Made by a program: the position numbers and the translations under genes. This document shows, piece after piece, positions 34,109 through 46,386 of a stretch of DNA of 64,000 nt (position 1 is the first letter of the stretch; each line of letters begins with the position of its first letter). The notes beneath the pieces are model-generated. The model was not told where the DNA came from. It did not search any database and saw only the letters and a list, made by a program, of their open reading frames with translations. Source of the stretch: Polyodon spathula (Eukaryota > Chordata > Actinopteri > Acipenseriformes > Polyodontidae). The stretch is taken from contig NC_054538.1 of the NCBI RefSeq assembly GCF_017654505.1, positions 60,402,684 to 60,466,683 of the forward strand, read 5' to 3'.

Positions 34109-36010
34109 ATGTTTTGCAGGTTGGAATCCCTGTCTGATGATCCAACACTGTCTCAGCAAAATAAATACAAATCTGGTGCACAAAAGCGGAAATTGAAGCA
34201 GCAGAAAGAATATGCTCAAAGTAAAGGAAGGCAAACTCTTTTAGATGTTGGTTTTGGAAAGAAACCTGGGAGTCATCTATCTGAAGATGTTAATTTAGAG
34301 CCTAACATAAGTGGCAACGGTGAATCGAGTGCTGTTGCTCTGAATCAGTTAATAGAGGATGACAAGTCAAATGATAGCTCTATGACTGACAGCGACAGAC
34401 TTCAGCAAGAAGAATATCCACAGACAAGTACAGTCGAGGTTACAGTTCCTGAAAAAGCTGAAGAGCTTCAACAGCGTAATGGCTACGATGTTGGCATGTT
34501 CACTGAGTGTCAGCTGAAAGCACAGAGCTAACTGTTACATCTGGGCTTCCGAAACATCCTAAATGTTTTCCAGATGACACAAGGAGTGTGGTTTCCCAAC
34601 TTCTCTGCTTAAATCAGTACAACAAAATGGTGAGCACTGCGAACGTGACTGGCTGGTTTGGAGTACCAGTAAGCAAGTCGGCCAGGATGTCCTCGGCTAA
34701 CAGCGCACCAGCGACCCCTGTGATCTGGCGGGGTGACTGCAGGCTTGCCTATAAGCTGCCCAGGGCTGCTTTGTCCTCCGACACTGTAGCTCTGGGTACC
34801 GAGTAAATTGGGGAGAAAATAGTAAGAAATAATAATTGTCGATGACTAAATTTATACAAAAAAAATAAATACCAATCTTGATTTGCAGAGCCCAGGCATA
34901 TGGCAATGGGTCCAATATGGCTGGTGAATATAATGGTGCTCAAACTCTGATACTGAAAGTTAATCCACCATGCGCTTGTCATAGTCTCAGCCTTTGTGGA
35001 GCACATGAAGCTGAAAGTTGCCCTGAAGTGCAGACATTTTTTGGTATTGTTCAAAAGATGATGAAGTGGTGGAGCATTCTGCTACATAAGATAGGCTGTT
35101 CTTCTCATGGACTTTCTGGAACACGCTGGAGTTAATAGTTTCAGGCCTTTTGCAGCTCACCTTCCTGGGATTCTGGATGCACTGACATAAATACTTCAAC
35201 TCAACCTCACATCTCAAAAGAGAACTGAAATCAGATGCATTACTGACTATCTGAAGACATTCACTTGCATTTTGATGGCTGGAATCTGGGTATTGCAAGT
35301 ATTGCAGGACTGAAACACTACTATTGATATTGAAGTGAGCAATATTGAAAGTCTGATTTTAAAGCACTGTGCAAATGTTGGAGCTTGATTAGACGTGAAG
35401 CTAAATTGGTTGCAGGTGAGATGAATGTTCAGCCACAACTGCAGGCAAAACGCAAAGCAGTTCCTTTGCCTGATAGTGAACAAGGTGAAACTGCAAAGGA
35501 GACAGAGTTTAGGCTAAATGTGCTTTATAATATCATTGATTCTGTTATTGCTGGGCTCGCAAAAAGATATACGGAAGAGACTGTATCAGAGAATGAACTG
35601 CAAACCAAAACCAAGCAGTTTGTGGCCCAGTACAAACCAGATGTCTCAGAAGATGTCTGGAAGAAATAATACATTTAAACGTCATCCACAAAGCTAATCT
35701 TGATGAAAGTTCACTGCTTCCTTTCGATCTTCTGAACAAACTCCAGTTTTAAGCTGCATCCTGTCTTCCCAGATTGCTGTGTAGCCCTTCGCATTTTCTG
35801 CACAATCCCAGTCACAGCTGCAGAAGGGTAACAATCTTTTTGCAAGCTTAAGTTAATAAAAAAAATTACCTGCATTCCACCATTGCCAGAGACAGACTGA
35901 CAGATCTGGGAACATTGGCAATTGAAAGTCATTTAGCCTGCACTTTGAATTCACACTCTATAATTGATCACATCGCCAGACTGAAGGCCAGGAAGGTGCA
36001 CTTTTAACTC
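34109..36010 (+). pseudogene. hAT transposase remnant (ZMYM1-like)
   Basis: The first frame (34109-34531) carries the basic start KSGAQKRKLKQQKEYAQSK and GRQTLLDVGFGKK. A SINE then interrupts at about 34680-34850. Further on, NGSNMAGEYNGAQ, CACHSLSLCG and GCSSHGLSGTRWS (34880-35135) are hallmark blocks of the catalytic domain in ZMYM1-like hAT proteins. The frame at 35385-35669 continues the C-terminal half. Around 35750-35990, ALRIFCTIPVTAAEG and KLKLIKK in shifted frames mark the C-terminal dimerisation region. Stops and frame changes are frequent. The zinc-finger region is missing or deleted. No terminal repeats were found, so element boundaries are approximate. Confidence 0.75.
34680..34850 (+). 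mobile_element. tRNA-SINE fragment inside the hAT remnant
   Basis: The block ggccaggatgtcctcggcta, gcaccagcgacccctgtgat, ctgcccagggctgctttgtc and taaattggggagaaaatag matches the body and tail of the SINE at 62530-62984 in the same order. The tRNA-like head is missing and part of the body before the taaattgg tail is deleted. Confidence 0.75.
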
Positions 36011-38838
36011 ACACGTTCAGGGTAAGACTTCAGAAAGATTACAAAACTAGTAAGTTATTTGTTTTATTTATTCTCTTTAGTTATTTACAAAATCTGAAAT
36101 ATTAAAGGGTTAAGAAGTATTTGTTTTTAGATATTTAATATTAAAGAATTACTGTTGCAATTCTCAGTATACAGCTGTTGCATTATTTTTGAATTGTTGA
36201 ATATGTTGCCATGTTAGCTTTATTATTTTTTCTTGGTACTATGTTGACGGGTGTACCTTTGAAAGGAGGGTAACGTTGTGTTACTGAAGGTTATTTGATT
36301 TTGATTAACAACTCATTGGTCACAAAAGTGCATGTTTCACTGGATATGAATCCCCATTTTACTGAATGAGTACCCCAGCAATACCACTTAAAACAAATAG
36401 GTGTAACTATAAAATTTGTGTAATGCCAAGAAATATTGTTATGAATTATGACATGATGTACCGTACCGTCAATCAACATGCTTTCAATTCCCAGTCTGAG
36501 GGTAATGCAGCGCTTGAAGAAATTCTTAAATCAGTGACTTTGGGTTGTGATTCTGTCTCCGTTAGCAAAGAGTGGCAACTCTTGGCAGCCCTTTGTGTAC
36601 TATATAGTATTTAAATATGTATCATGCACTTAAAACATTAATATATGTGATTTTATTTTTCTTAATCATTATCCAAAAAAGATCCGGGTATCCGGTTCCA
36701 GTGCCGACTTCTAATTTTATATATATATATATATATTCAGAATTTCAAGCGGTACCAAAAATAATACATTCAAGGACAATCAGTTTTAAAACACAAGCTG
36801 GTCATGCTGTGCATTTGTATTAAAACAGTAAATGACAGATATGAGGAAAAGCTATTTATTGAGTTGCAGTTTAACATTAACTTTTGCCAAGGGCTGTAGA
36901 GTCTCTCCTCAAAAGATGTGACCTCCGTCACTTAGAGAATAGTTTGAAAAATACGATATTGTTTTTGAGGATACTAATAAATTACCCTGAATTAATCTTG
37001 ACAGAAACATTACAAGATAGCAAATATTAGAGGTTCTGATGTGGTAGTGCACTTGTGTTGATATGCTATACAAGTACTACATTCGTTGCCTTTCAATATA
37101 AAACCACTGAAATTCCTCTCAATATCGTGTTTCAATATTGATAAATTGAATGAAATCAGCAGGAATCAGCAGAAGGATTTCCATGTCTTCACAAGGGGCA
37201 TGTGCAAATGGCTTGTCCCTCAATGCAAAGGCTGCAGTGACCTACAGTATGTGACCATCAAGATCCCTGTATGACCCTCTTAGACAACCAGCATATTTTA
37301 AATGTTATGTGGATATGTGGAACTGTGTAAATTAATCATATGTAATGTGCTATTAGCGTGTGCACTGACCTTCCCTGTATTAAAAATAAATACACAATTA
37401 CTAAATAATAAATATAAAAATATGTTATTGCTGTCTCTGAGTTCATGTGAAGCATAAAGCTGTCACTTTCAAGTCAAAAATGTGTTTTGTTAGAGAGTTT
37501 TGTGAAGCTTATTTAATACAGTAATACACAACAGGAACAGGGTTGAACTTTGTATTGTGTGAGTAGGGGAAAAACTTTGCTTTCAGGGTTTCTCTGGAAA
37601 CACACGTCCAGTAAATAAGATGAGAACCTTTAACTTATAGCCTTTAGTAAAGTGCTAGAAACTAGTTCTCCATTCCTTTTAAAGGTCATTGCATTTGTTT
37701 TGTAGTGATAATTCCCCTTTGAGTGGAGCAGCGTGGGACCAAGAACATGCTTGCCAATGTTTTCTTAATTTCTCAGAGATTGAAAAAAAACAACAAAGAA
37801 CTTTTTTCTACCTATATTGTTATGTTTCAGGTGAATCAATCATTATAATCCTAGGCCAGTTTTGAACTTTTAACCTGTGATTTTTACACACACACTGTTT
37901 CTGTTTTCTTATTTCTATTCCTTGATTTACAAACAGGTGAACATTTGACAAGTTAATAGAATAAGAGTTCAAATGGCTTTACAAATATATTTTGCAACGG
38001 TGCTGATATGTTGTAGCCTGAAAATATCCTCTCTATATGCACTTTTTTTGCTCCTGAGCAGTAATATTACTTGAAGATGAAATGTATAATGCTCTTTTGC
38101 TGCAAGAAGAAACAGGATGCCTGTTAACTCTCAAAGTAAGGTAGTAGCAAACTTATTTCAAGTTAAATTTCGAGCTCCTGTCCAAACAATGTAAAAAAAA
38201 TATATGTATTCAACAGCTGTTTTAACACTAAATCATCAATTTCTGACTTTTTTAAAATTTATTTTGAATATCAACAATTCAATTTTTTACATCAATAACT
38301 CATTTTTTGATATCAGTAATTTTGTCAATTTTTTTGTATAAAAAATAGAATTGTTGATATCAAAAAATGCATAGTAATTAGATGACAACATCTAGTCTGT
38401 ACCTCTTGTCTTGTAATATGTACCATGTACATCTTTTGTAAAATGTCTAAAAGTACTAGTGACATCGACAATGTTTTGCGATACGACATGCACTTCTATT
38501 GAAGAGCCTCAGAACTACAATTTGCAGGACAACAGGAACTACCGCAAATTGATTTGGCTATTTTAAATTTAAGAAGAATTTAAAATAATGATGGACAAGA
38601 TCAACCGACGCAGCAAAAAATTGTCGGTCCTCACACTGCCTAGCAAAATTTTACCCTATGCCGAATGTATTAAATGTGTCAGAATTAATGAGTCAAAGCA
38701 TAACCTGGCACATTTAAATGCTTAAATGTGCTGCATCGGTGCTCGAAATGGGCTACCGGTAACACAGATTAACAGACTAATCTGAAAAGTAGCACCTCCC
38801 CTCCAAACGGTCTACCTCAATTGAACAATAGGTAGGTT
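36011..38838. other. Unique AT-rich DNA, no gene seen
   Basis: Nothing coding is recognised. A short (TA)n lies at 36718-36736. An AT-rich hairpin at 38268-38369 is listed separately. Confidence 0.3.
38268..38369. repeat. AT-rich inverted repeat
   Basis: Two perfect arm pairs: atatcaacaattc (38268-38280) with gaattgttgatat (38348-38360), and cattttttgatatca (38301-38315) with tgatatcaaaaaatg (38355-38369). The shared word gatatcaa suggests a small degraded palindromic element. Confidence 0.7.
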
Positions 38839-38905
38839 AGGGATGGGCAACTGGCGGCCCACATTCAGCCTTCCAATTTACTTGATGTGGCCTGCCAACA
38901 GTTAG
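38839..38905. mobile_element. hAT (Charlie-like) terminal fragment
   Basis: agggatgggcaactggcggc followed by ccacattcagcc resembles the terminus of hAT-Charlie elements. No partner terminus is recognised downstream. Confidence 0.35.
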
Positions 38906-39288
38906 ATATTATTTATTCTGCTGTGATAAATGTACATTTCTGCGAGTGTAAAGTGCTTGTTTCAATGTGGAAGACCAATCACTAGGGGGCTGGGTTGCAC
39001 TCTTCTTTGGGTTGCGTGTACGCTGAATACAACAAGGAAATTCAATACCTTGAACGTTAGATCTATATCCACTCTGTGCTGTGAGGGAGGCAGGAAGCGG
39101 CGCATTGACAAACTTGTAGCTGATTCGTCGACCCTTAAACTTAGTTTCATACGACTTTTAGGTTTATGTATAGTTCTACATATTCAAGGAGCATGGATCT
39201 GGCCACATACAATACATATGTGGCACAAATAAACCTCCCCAATAAAAATCTGCTTTAAAAGTTGTCCGATAGCTTGACTTACTGAATC
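38906..39288. other. Unassigned sequence with a 100-codon frame
   Basis: The frame at 38930-39232 has no recognisable domain. It may be the body of the hAT fragment to its left, but nothing in the residues supports that. Confidence 0.2.
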
Positions 39289-39591
39289 TGCAGGCTGGCT
39301 GTAGGGGTGACGTCAGGCCAGAAAGGAACACAGACAGACAGTACTGGCAGGTGAGACTGAGACGCTGCATCGCTCAGTGCATTTAATAAACACACACAAA
39401 AATAAAAGACATACAAAACAGCACACGGCTACTTTAGGCCAAAATAAATAGATGAACAAAATTACAAAACAGTGGAAGAACAGACAAACAAGTACTGTGC
39501 TGGTGCTTCCCTTTTCTTCCTTTTGTTTTCTCCTTCTCTCGCCACACCTGTTCTCCACTCATCGAACATACAACCCAGAGTGAGCGAAACA

Positions 39592-39595
<4 letters not shown>

Positions 39596-39662
<67 letters not shown>
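39596..39662. repeat. (TA)n array, left part
   Basis: Alternating TA of about 67 bp, ending where the nested LTR starts. Confidence 0.97.
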
Positions 39663-39665
<3 letters not shown>

Positions 39666-40137
39666 AAGGTACCAGGGAGGGGGTTAAAATCCTTCCCTGC
39701 TAAAAACCTTGTGAGAATGCACATTTGGGTATTATGGGGTTTAATTGTGTAATTGTTTAATTGTTTAGTAATTCCCTGCACCTGGTGGTAGTTGTAAATT
39801 AGAGCCAGGTGTAGGGTATTTAAGAGAGGCAGCCAGTCTGTTCTGGGCTGCTGAGGAAAGAGCCCGACTGTGTGAGTGAGCAGTCGTATTGAGGTATTGT
39901 GTGAGGGTGTGTTTTTGAATGTTTGTGGCAGGTAAACGGTTTATCCGTCCTGCGTGGTAGTTAGGTTTATGTTTAGTTAGTGCTCCAAAGAAGGAGCTAG
40001 GAGCTGTTTGTTTGTTTTGTTTAATTTATTTGATTGGTGTTTAATAAAAGTGTGTGTCAGCGCTAAGAAAATTCCATTTCTGTGTCCTGGGTCTGGTCTT
40101 AAAGGGGCAACGAACTCCGTGAGTGCGAGGATCGTTT

Positions 40138-40140
<3 letters not shown>
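39663..40140 (+). mobile_element. Solo LTR nested in (TA)n
   Basis: The unit begins TGTAAGGTACCAGG and ends GATCGTTTACA, giving TG...CA ends. A TATA-like gggtatttaagagaggc lies near 39815 and aataaaag near 40042. Both flanks are TA repeat, so the target duplication cannot be distinguished from the array. There are no internal genes. Confidence 0.75.

Positions 40141-40211
<71 letters not shown>
40141..40211. repeat. (TA)n array, right part
   Basis: Alternating TA of about 71 bp that continues the array interrupted by the nested LTR. Confidence 0.97.
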
Positions 40212-40213
<2 letters not shown>

Positions 40214-40495
40214 GTTATATTATTAATTATATATACTAATTGTGCCGGGATTCAATTACTAATTAATTATTCACTTGAATCACAGCAATTTGTGCAATCC
40301 CAGTGGTCACATACTATTATATTCTTTAAATGCACGTGAAGTGTTATAAAATACAACTAGGCCTGTGTATTTATAATCACTCGTGCTACACAGACCCATT
40401 TATATCCCATACAGCAATATCTATACACCAACATTAACACTCCACACGCAACACAGAACACATAAATACGCATGGGGGGGGGGCACTTAGCCACA

Positions 40496-41126
40496 ATCCT
40501 CCAGTAGAGTACATGGGTGGGGGAATTATACCATTCAGTAACATGTTCCAATCTAATTAACTGCTTTATGCCAACATTCACATTTAATATTGCAGCATGT
40601 AAATTGCCTAGATATTGTTGTGATATATAGTGTAATTCCACGCTTTTTGTTATCAGTTTGTCAATAGTTTTATACTCCATAGATATAGTGCTCCTCGTTC
40701 CAGGAGTGAGAATGTCAAGTAGGTATTAAACAGTGCTCCCATACTGTGGAGAAAGCAAATGATACCGTCTGTAAGATTTAATAATCAAACATACACCTAA
40801 AATGTCGGAACACGGATAAGGTTGACGGTGTAGGCCCTACTAGGTGTGCAAAGGGTTAGGGAGATGGAAGTGGCACGTTCTGGTCCTGACAACGTTGCAT
40901 AATAGTATCAGTTTAGCATTATAATGGGGCTGTGTACATCAGTTCCTATTTGTATCAACATTTTTTTTGTGGCTGTTGTGGTGTAATAAAGTATAGCTTT
41001 AAACTTAGTGCCAACCATATGGTTTTAGCAACCACTGGACATATCTCACTGACTGATTAAGCAACCTGTGTATTCTAAACATACTTTTATATAAAATGTT
41101 TTTTTTTAATAAGTGATACACTGTGT

Positions 41127-41130
<4 letters not shown>
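40496..41130. other. Unique DNA, no gene seen
   Basis: Nothing recognised. Confidence 0.3.
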
Positions 41131-41191
<61 letters not shown>

Positions 41192-41258
41192 ATATTATTA
41201 CACACACAACATATAGTGTGTGTGTGGTGTGTGTTGTGTATATATATATATACATTTA
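41131..41258. repeat. (TA)n with adjoining CA/TG tracts
   Basis: About 57 bp of TA, then short inverted tracts (ttacacacacaac and gtgtgtgtgtgg) and a second TA tract ending near 41252. The CA and TG tracts can pair as a small hairpin. Confidence 0.9.
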
Positions 41259-43510
41259 CTATAAATGATAGAGTTACATATCTGTAAATCTTTGGACTGT
41301 TGACTGCACAGTAAACTTTTGCCCATAGATAAAAACCAGACTTGGTAACATGCTTTCTAAAGATGGAGCCAAGCATGAAATGTTGACTCGTGTGAATTTT
41401 ATTTCTTCCACATTCCATGTACAGTATCTCTCTTCTCCCAGAGCTGGACGAAGCAGAAACTACCATATCCTAGGTACCTCAGCGACAGGCCGGGCAAGTT
41501 CATTCATATTATGCGTTTCCATGGTGAACTATCAGCACAATTGCATGGGAAAAACCTTTTGGTAAACAGATGCCCTGCTGGGGGTAATGGATTCTTATTA
41601 GCCATATAAACTCAGTTATCAGTGCACAGACTACAAGTTGGTTCATTAAACAAGATAATAACATAAGTAAAACTGACTCTGAGATTTTAAAATGGTTAAT
41701 TTCACAGCAGTGACGAGACTTTCCTGATTTTGAACTGACTTAAAATACGTGGCTTTTTATTTTTGTGAGTTCATTAAAAAAAAAATATTTAATGTAAAAA
41801 AACCTTGCAAACAAATCACTCTTGTATTTGTTTTATCTGTATAAAACAAGCCAATGAGAAAGCTGTATTAAATTTTGTAACCAATCTCTGAGTAAGAGAG
41901 CTTTTGCTAGGAAATCTGTCATTTGAAGACTTCCAGATTACAAACTAAAAAGATTAAAAGTAAATCTATTAAAACTGGAGTTGTAATTTTTCCATCCACA
42001 AGGATCATTATTATAACATTTTAAATAGAGCTTTGGAACAAGGAGTTTCTGTCTACTGAATTCAAAGATCTAAATAATGTCCTCTCTGTCTAAACAGCTT
42101 TACCCTTTTCAGTTATTTCCTGTAAATATTACAAACCTTTGATGGCTTACATACAAACTTAATTTAAACCGTTTTAAAACAAATATCAAACTTTTTATTT
42201 TTTGCCCAAAGCTAGCATGCTATTTTAATATAAAAATCTAAGTTTTTTATTTTTTACCCAAAACTTTTGCTGCAGGATTTTGAAATTGTGATAACAAATC
42301 TTGTGATGTCCACTGCATTATGATTTACGTATTTATGTTCTAAAAATAAAATGATCAAACAATAAACTGAGTTTCCATGTGGCATATTGGAAAAGCATAG
42401 CAAACATGTCACTGTTGAACCGCACACAAGTACAATTCTTGAATTTCTGTTTAAATACAGGAAATAATGAACCGCTAGCAGGTCATCATTAATCACATGA
42501 ATTATTCATTTACAATATATCTCCATGGTTTTAGTCTGAACTGCTTAAAAGCCCACAATTGGTCAATTAAAAGGGTTAAGTTTAAAGCCAAATCTGATAT
42601 TTATTAATGGTAAGACTAAAGGTTATAATTAAACTGAATCGGATACCTCTTTTTCTATTAAAATGCACTCAATAAAGTGTCACTTTATCTGGCAATTTAA
42701 TTAGAGTATCTCTTCTGGAACAAGTAGTCATTTTCTATGATAACAATCTCTTTTATCCCCAGCAGTATTTTCCTAGATTACAAAATCTCTTATTTTTAAA
42801 TGGCATAACATAAACATGATGTATATACATCTTGAGAATAGCAGAAATGGTAGTTTTAGCAAAGTTCTTGCAAGTTTTTGTCTTCTTCAAACAAATACTA
42901 TTTACCATGGGCATCTGAAAGAAGAAATATTTCTACTTTTCTGTGGCTTCTGTGAGATGATGCATTAAATGAGAGCGGGTGAATTACTCTGCAACAGCAG
43001 AAATATGTCAAAGCTGTGTGGAACACCAGTCAATTCTCTCTGGCAGATTAAACAAAAGCAACGTTTTAAGCATTTTTCATCTTGTTACTGAATTTAAAAA
43101 CATTTAGACTATTTTGCTTGATAATTCCACTTGCTTCAGGAGTTGCCTTTTTTTTTATTTCTTTGTTACTGCTTCATTGGGGCTTTGACTCACACAATAC
43201 TTTAACAGAGCTCTTCGAGTAGCATACTTGTTTTGAGAATACATGGGCTACTCACTGGAACATCATTAAAACCTGATACTTTAGGGATAAATTGAAAAGT
43301 CGATAGTTATTTTCCTTCCAACTAATTTGTTTTCCTGTGGTTTACCTGGATATATTTGCCTGTTATTGCACCAAGTTGTGAAACCTGACAAATAACAGGT
43401 TTCATGAAGATTCAGCAGAACCCAGTTTGCTTAAAACAAATATGTTACTCTAGAGGCGATTTGTGTATTACAGCACTGAATAATAAACACTGAAAACCCC
43501 ATTTATAAGT
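41259..43510. other. Unique AT-rich DNA, no gene seen
   Basis: No gene or element is recognised. 42500-43100 is complex unique sequence without simple repeats, rich in TAAT and CAAT words, and could be conserved non-coding DNA, but only comparison could show it. Confidence 0.25.
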
Positions 43511-44316
43511 TGTAACGGGTGTTTTGTTACTGTGTGGGTATCTACTGAGAAACGAGAGAGACACAGAGGGTTTGAAGTAAAAAATGCTGTTCAGGCGTCT
43601 AGGTTTTATTTAATTCACTGGCAGCTGCAGTAGTTGGTGGCCACCACTAGGCTACCAGCAATGGTAGCCCTAGTGTGGAAGGATATAATGTATACACAGA
43701 TACATGGAAATACAACATGTCAAAACACGCACAGTGGGTAAAATAGCTAAAAACTAAAGTTTGTCATCCAGTGGCTCAGCGCTGCAACCTCTAAAAGGGA
43801 GGTCCTGCTCCAGGAACACACTTTAAATAGACTTTGGTGGGATTAAGATTCCCCTAAATTAATCCCTACCATACAATTGTAATTATCCCAGTTAAACACA
43901 CAGTCATAATCAATGAAGACCTTGGTATTCACCCAGTCATTCTTCAGGTTTGGTAACTCACACTGGTTTAACACTCGCTCCATTGGTAGCAGAGCACAAC
44001 ACAGCATGGAACAGTTCCGAACAAATGACTTACTTTCCAGCCGTTTTTAAAGGCAGGGTTAATTGACGATCAGTTATTCAGTTGACACCTGGCTACCTGC
44101 TGCACATTCCATTTCAATTAGGCAGGGAGGGAAGTCTAACCTCCCAGCCTTGCCATATTTAGCACATTTTATTTTTATTTTTTATTTTTTATTTTATTTT
44201 TACCAAAACTTTCAAATTTTACAAATTAAACACATTTTTTGTTACAAACCCCGACAAATGTTATTTATCAATCAAACAAAAAACATAATTTACAGGGGCA
44301 GGCCTCAGCCCTGCCA
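43511..44316 (-). mobile_element. Solo LTR (reverse) with 7-bp flanking duplication
   Basis: The plus strand runs from tgtaacgggtg to agccctgcca, so in reverse it starts TGGCAGGG and ends CCCGTTACA. Identical tataagt lies on both sides (43504-43510, 44317-44323). In reverse orientation a TATA-like ctttaaaaacgg lies near 44045 and aataaaacctagacg near 43604, the expected order of TATA box and polyadenylation signal. No internal genes are present. A 7-bp duplication is longer than usual, so the true end may be a base or two further out. Confidence 0.75.
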
Positions 44317-44461
44317 TATAAGTGTACAACATATTCAGTTGCAATTCTTTCTAAACATTACATTGCAGCAAGCTTCAGAATGAGTGCAGACAACAATCCT
44401 CAATTTCATTTGTGATGCTTGTCATGTGAGCAACAAAAATGGGATTGTGCTTACCTACTGT

Positions 44462-44462
<1 letters not shown>

Positions 44463-44498
<36 letters not shown>

Positions 44499-44525
44499 AG
44501 TAGTGAGAATGTTGTAAAAGCCCTG

Positions 44526-44572
<47 letters not shown>

Positions 44573-44600
44573 TATATATTTTATTTTATATATATATTAA
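44463..44600. repeat. (CA)n and (TA)n microsatellites
   Basis: CA tract at 44463-44492 and interrupted TA tract at 44527-44600. Confidence 0.95.
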
Positions 44601-44902
44601 AAAAGCAGTATTTAACCTTTTTCAACTTCTAAACACTTTATCTTTTAGACCAAGATGTTTTCATAATGCTTTATTCTTACTGGTCACTTTTTTCGGTACC
44701 TGTTAATGTGCATCTTACAAATAAATGGGTTCTGTTGTTTGTTCACAGTTATTTAGGAGGCATAGCTTATTAAATAATGTGAGCCCCTATTCGTACCTAG
44801 TCTGTGCATTCACATTCTGTCTGTGTTTGTCGCACCTCCATCCTACCCCTCTGCAACAAGTCTTCTCTGGTGACTGAGAAAGTCTCCACCTCACCTGCTC
44901 CT

Positions 44903-45000
44903 GGGTGCTCCAGTTGGTACAGAGGCCTGCAGTCTAGTGAACTAAACTAAACAGGGTGCTCCAGTTGGGACAGAGGCCTGCAGCCTAATAAGCTAAACAT
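44903..45000. repeat. 51-bp tandem duplication
   Basis: Both units contain gggtgctccagttgg, cagaggcctgcag and an aactaaac-type end, and differ at a few bases. Confidence 0.85.
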
Positions 45001-45871
45001 TTACAAACACAGCTAAAACACACTTTTGAATACATTCAAAATGGTGCATATATTGTAAACCATAGTAATCATTTGTACATCCTTTACCAGCTTTTGAAAA
45101 TCAGAAGGAAATTGTGAAAATGTTGTAAAAACTGATTCAGATGTGGAGAGGTGGATTAAGAGAGCTAGTCAAGAGCTGATTGTAAGTGGTCACAGTATGC
45201 AAATGTGAGGTAAATTACTTCTTCTATTCCTGTGCTCCACAGTTTATCAAAGTTCAGACGTTAATGACGGACAAATTATATACTCTACTCAAAAGAGATG
45301 TTTATTCTCTTAAAGGAGTGCTTGACTATGTAATTGTATATTTGTACAGTTTTTCATACAGTACTTTAAATAAACCTCCAGTTTTAATATTTAGTAAAAT
45401 GCTGGAAGGCATATCCTTTCAATTGACTTCATCTGTTATGTAAACATGTGAATGCTAGTTGCAGAAATTCTGAATGATGTTCTTGATTAAATTAAGGCAA
45501 GAAAAACATATGAGAAGCATACACTGGAAGTGAAAAATGGTAAATATTTGAAAATCATGTCCATACTTTATTATTAAAATAAAACTTAACAGTTGATACA
45601 AACCAGAGATTAATTAGAAACATTGCTGTATTTTTTATTTTTTTTTAAAGAAAAGTGTGTAACCTATTAGGATTGTTTTCATTTTATTTTCAAAGCAGAG
45701 GGTCTAAAAAATAATTTAAAATGTGGGAGGCCCTTATTCTAAATTTTTAAAATTGCAATAAATTCTAACAGGAGTTTTTCCACCAACATCAAAACCAGCA
45801 TAATAGTTTTTCATTCCTCTTTACCATTTTTGTATACAAAGGAGTACATATCCTAAAGTTTGAAATAATAC

Positions 45872-45945
45872 AATCAATCAATCAATCTTTATTTTATATA
45901 GTGGACCACCATCACAAAGTGCTTTACAAGATGCAGTAAATACAA
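45872..45945 (-). mobile_element. LINE/SINE 3' tail, L2/CR1 type
   Basis: Read in reverse, aaagcactttgtgatggtgg is followed by tatataaaataaagattg and a (ATTG)n end. This matches the conserved 3' terminus of L2/CR1-type LINEs and the SINEs that borrow it. No coding part remains. Confidence 0.6.
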
Positions 45946-45957
45946 GAATATCCACAA

Positions 45958-46124
45958 TACTTCAAATACAGAGAAATGCATAATACATGATATACAGTTA
46001 AAAAAAAAACATTAAATACAGTGAAAAGTATATAATACATGATAGTAGCATAATACATGAAATAGTACATTAAATACAGTGGAATGTGCATAATACATGA
46101 TAGTAACATAATACGTGATATAGT
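45958..46124. repeat. 58-bp diverged tandem repeat, nearly three units
   Basis: Words taaatacagtg, gcataatacatgata and tagta recur with a 58-bp period (46009 and 46067), with a partial unit before them. It follows the LINE tail. Confidence 0.8.
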
Positions 46125-46386
46125 AGCAGCAGCTAATAGCAGATGGTGTTTTGTTGGAAAGTTGACAAAACATACTGTTAATAGAATCCAATACACATTT
46201 TGTTATACAAAGATTCAAACATGACTTTTTTCCTTTTATATTTTTTCTCAAACTGACAATATAGTACATATACAATTAAGCCCTTCTAATATCACATCAA
46301 ATGGACTGAGCAAAAATGATGAGCAATAATGAGTTGACATTAACATAAATGTAATATTTATTATTTATTAATAACCACCATATGTA

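Larger units (their letters stand above)
39289..40495 (-). mobile_element. LTR, family 2 (reverse), interrupted by (TA)n and a nested solo LTR
   Basis: Read in reverse it begins TGTGGCTAAGTGCC at 40495 and ends in CACCCCTACAGCCAGCCTGCA at 39289. The outer parts match the forward copy at 12122-12725: 40216-40495 with its first 250 bp, and 39289-39595 with its last 320 bp. Between them, at the place where the forward copy has its TATA box, lies a (TA)n array that itself contains a complete solo LTR of another family (39663-40140). Confidence 0.7.
44324..45880. other. Unique DNA with simple repeats
   Basis: Holds (CA)n at 44463-44492, (TA)n at 44527-44600 and a 51-bp duplication at 44903-45000. 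No gene is recognised. Confidence 0.35.

Noticed and set aside
38930..39232. 100-codon frame as a gene
   Set aside because: No domain recognised and it lies between a hAT terminus and an LTR; more likely element debris.
39434..39781. Long frames of Ile-Tyr repeats (also at 4795, 14609, 27369, 32167, 40008, 41005, 56976)
   Set aside because: They are translations of (TA)n arrays and carry no coding signal.
45872..46124. CRISPR-like array of 58-bp units
   Set aside because: Units are diverged and contiguous with no repeat-spacer structure, and the DNA is vertebrate.
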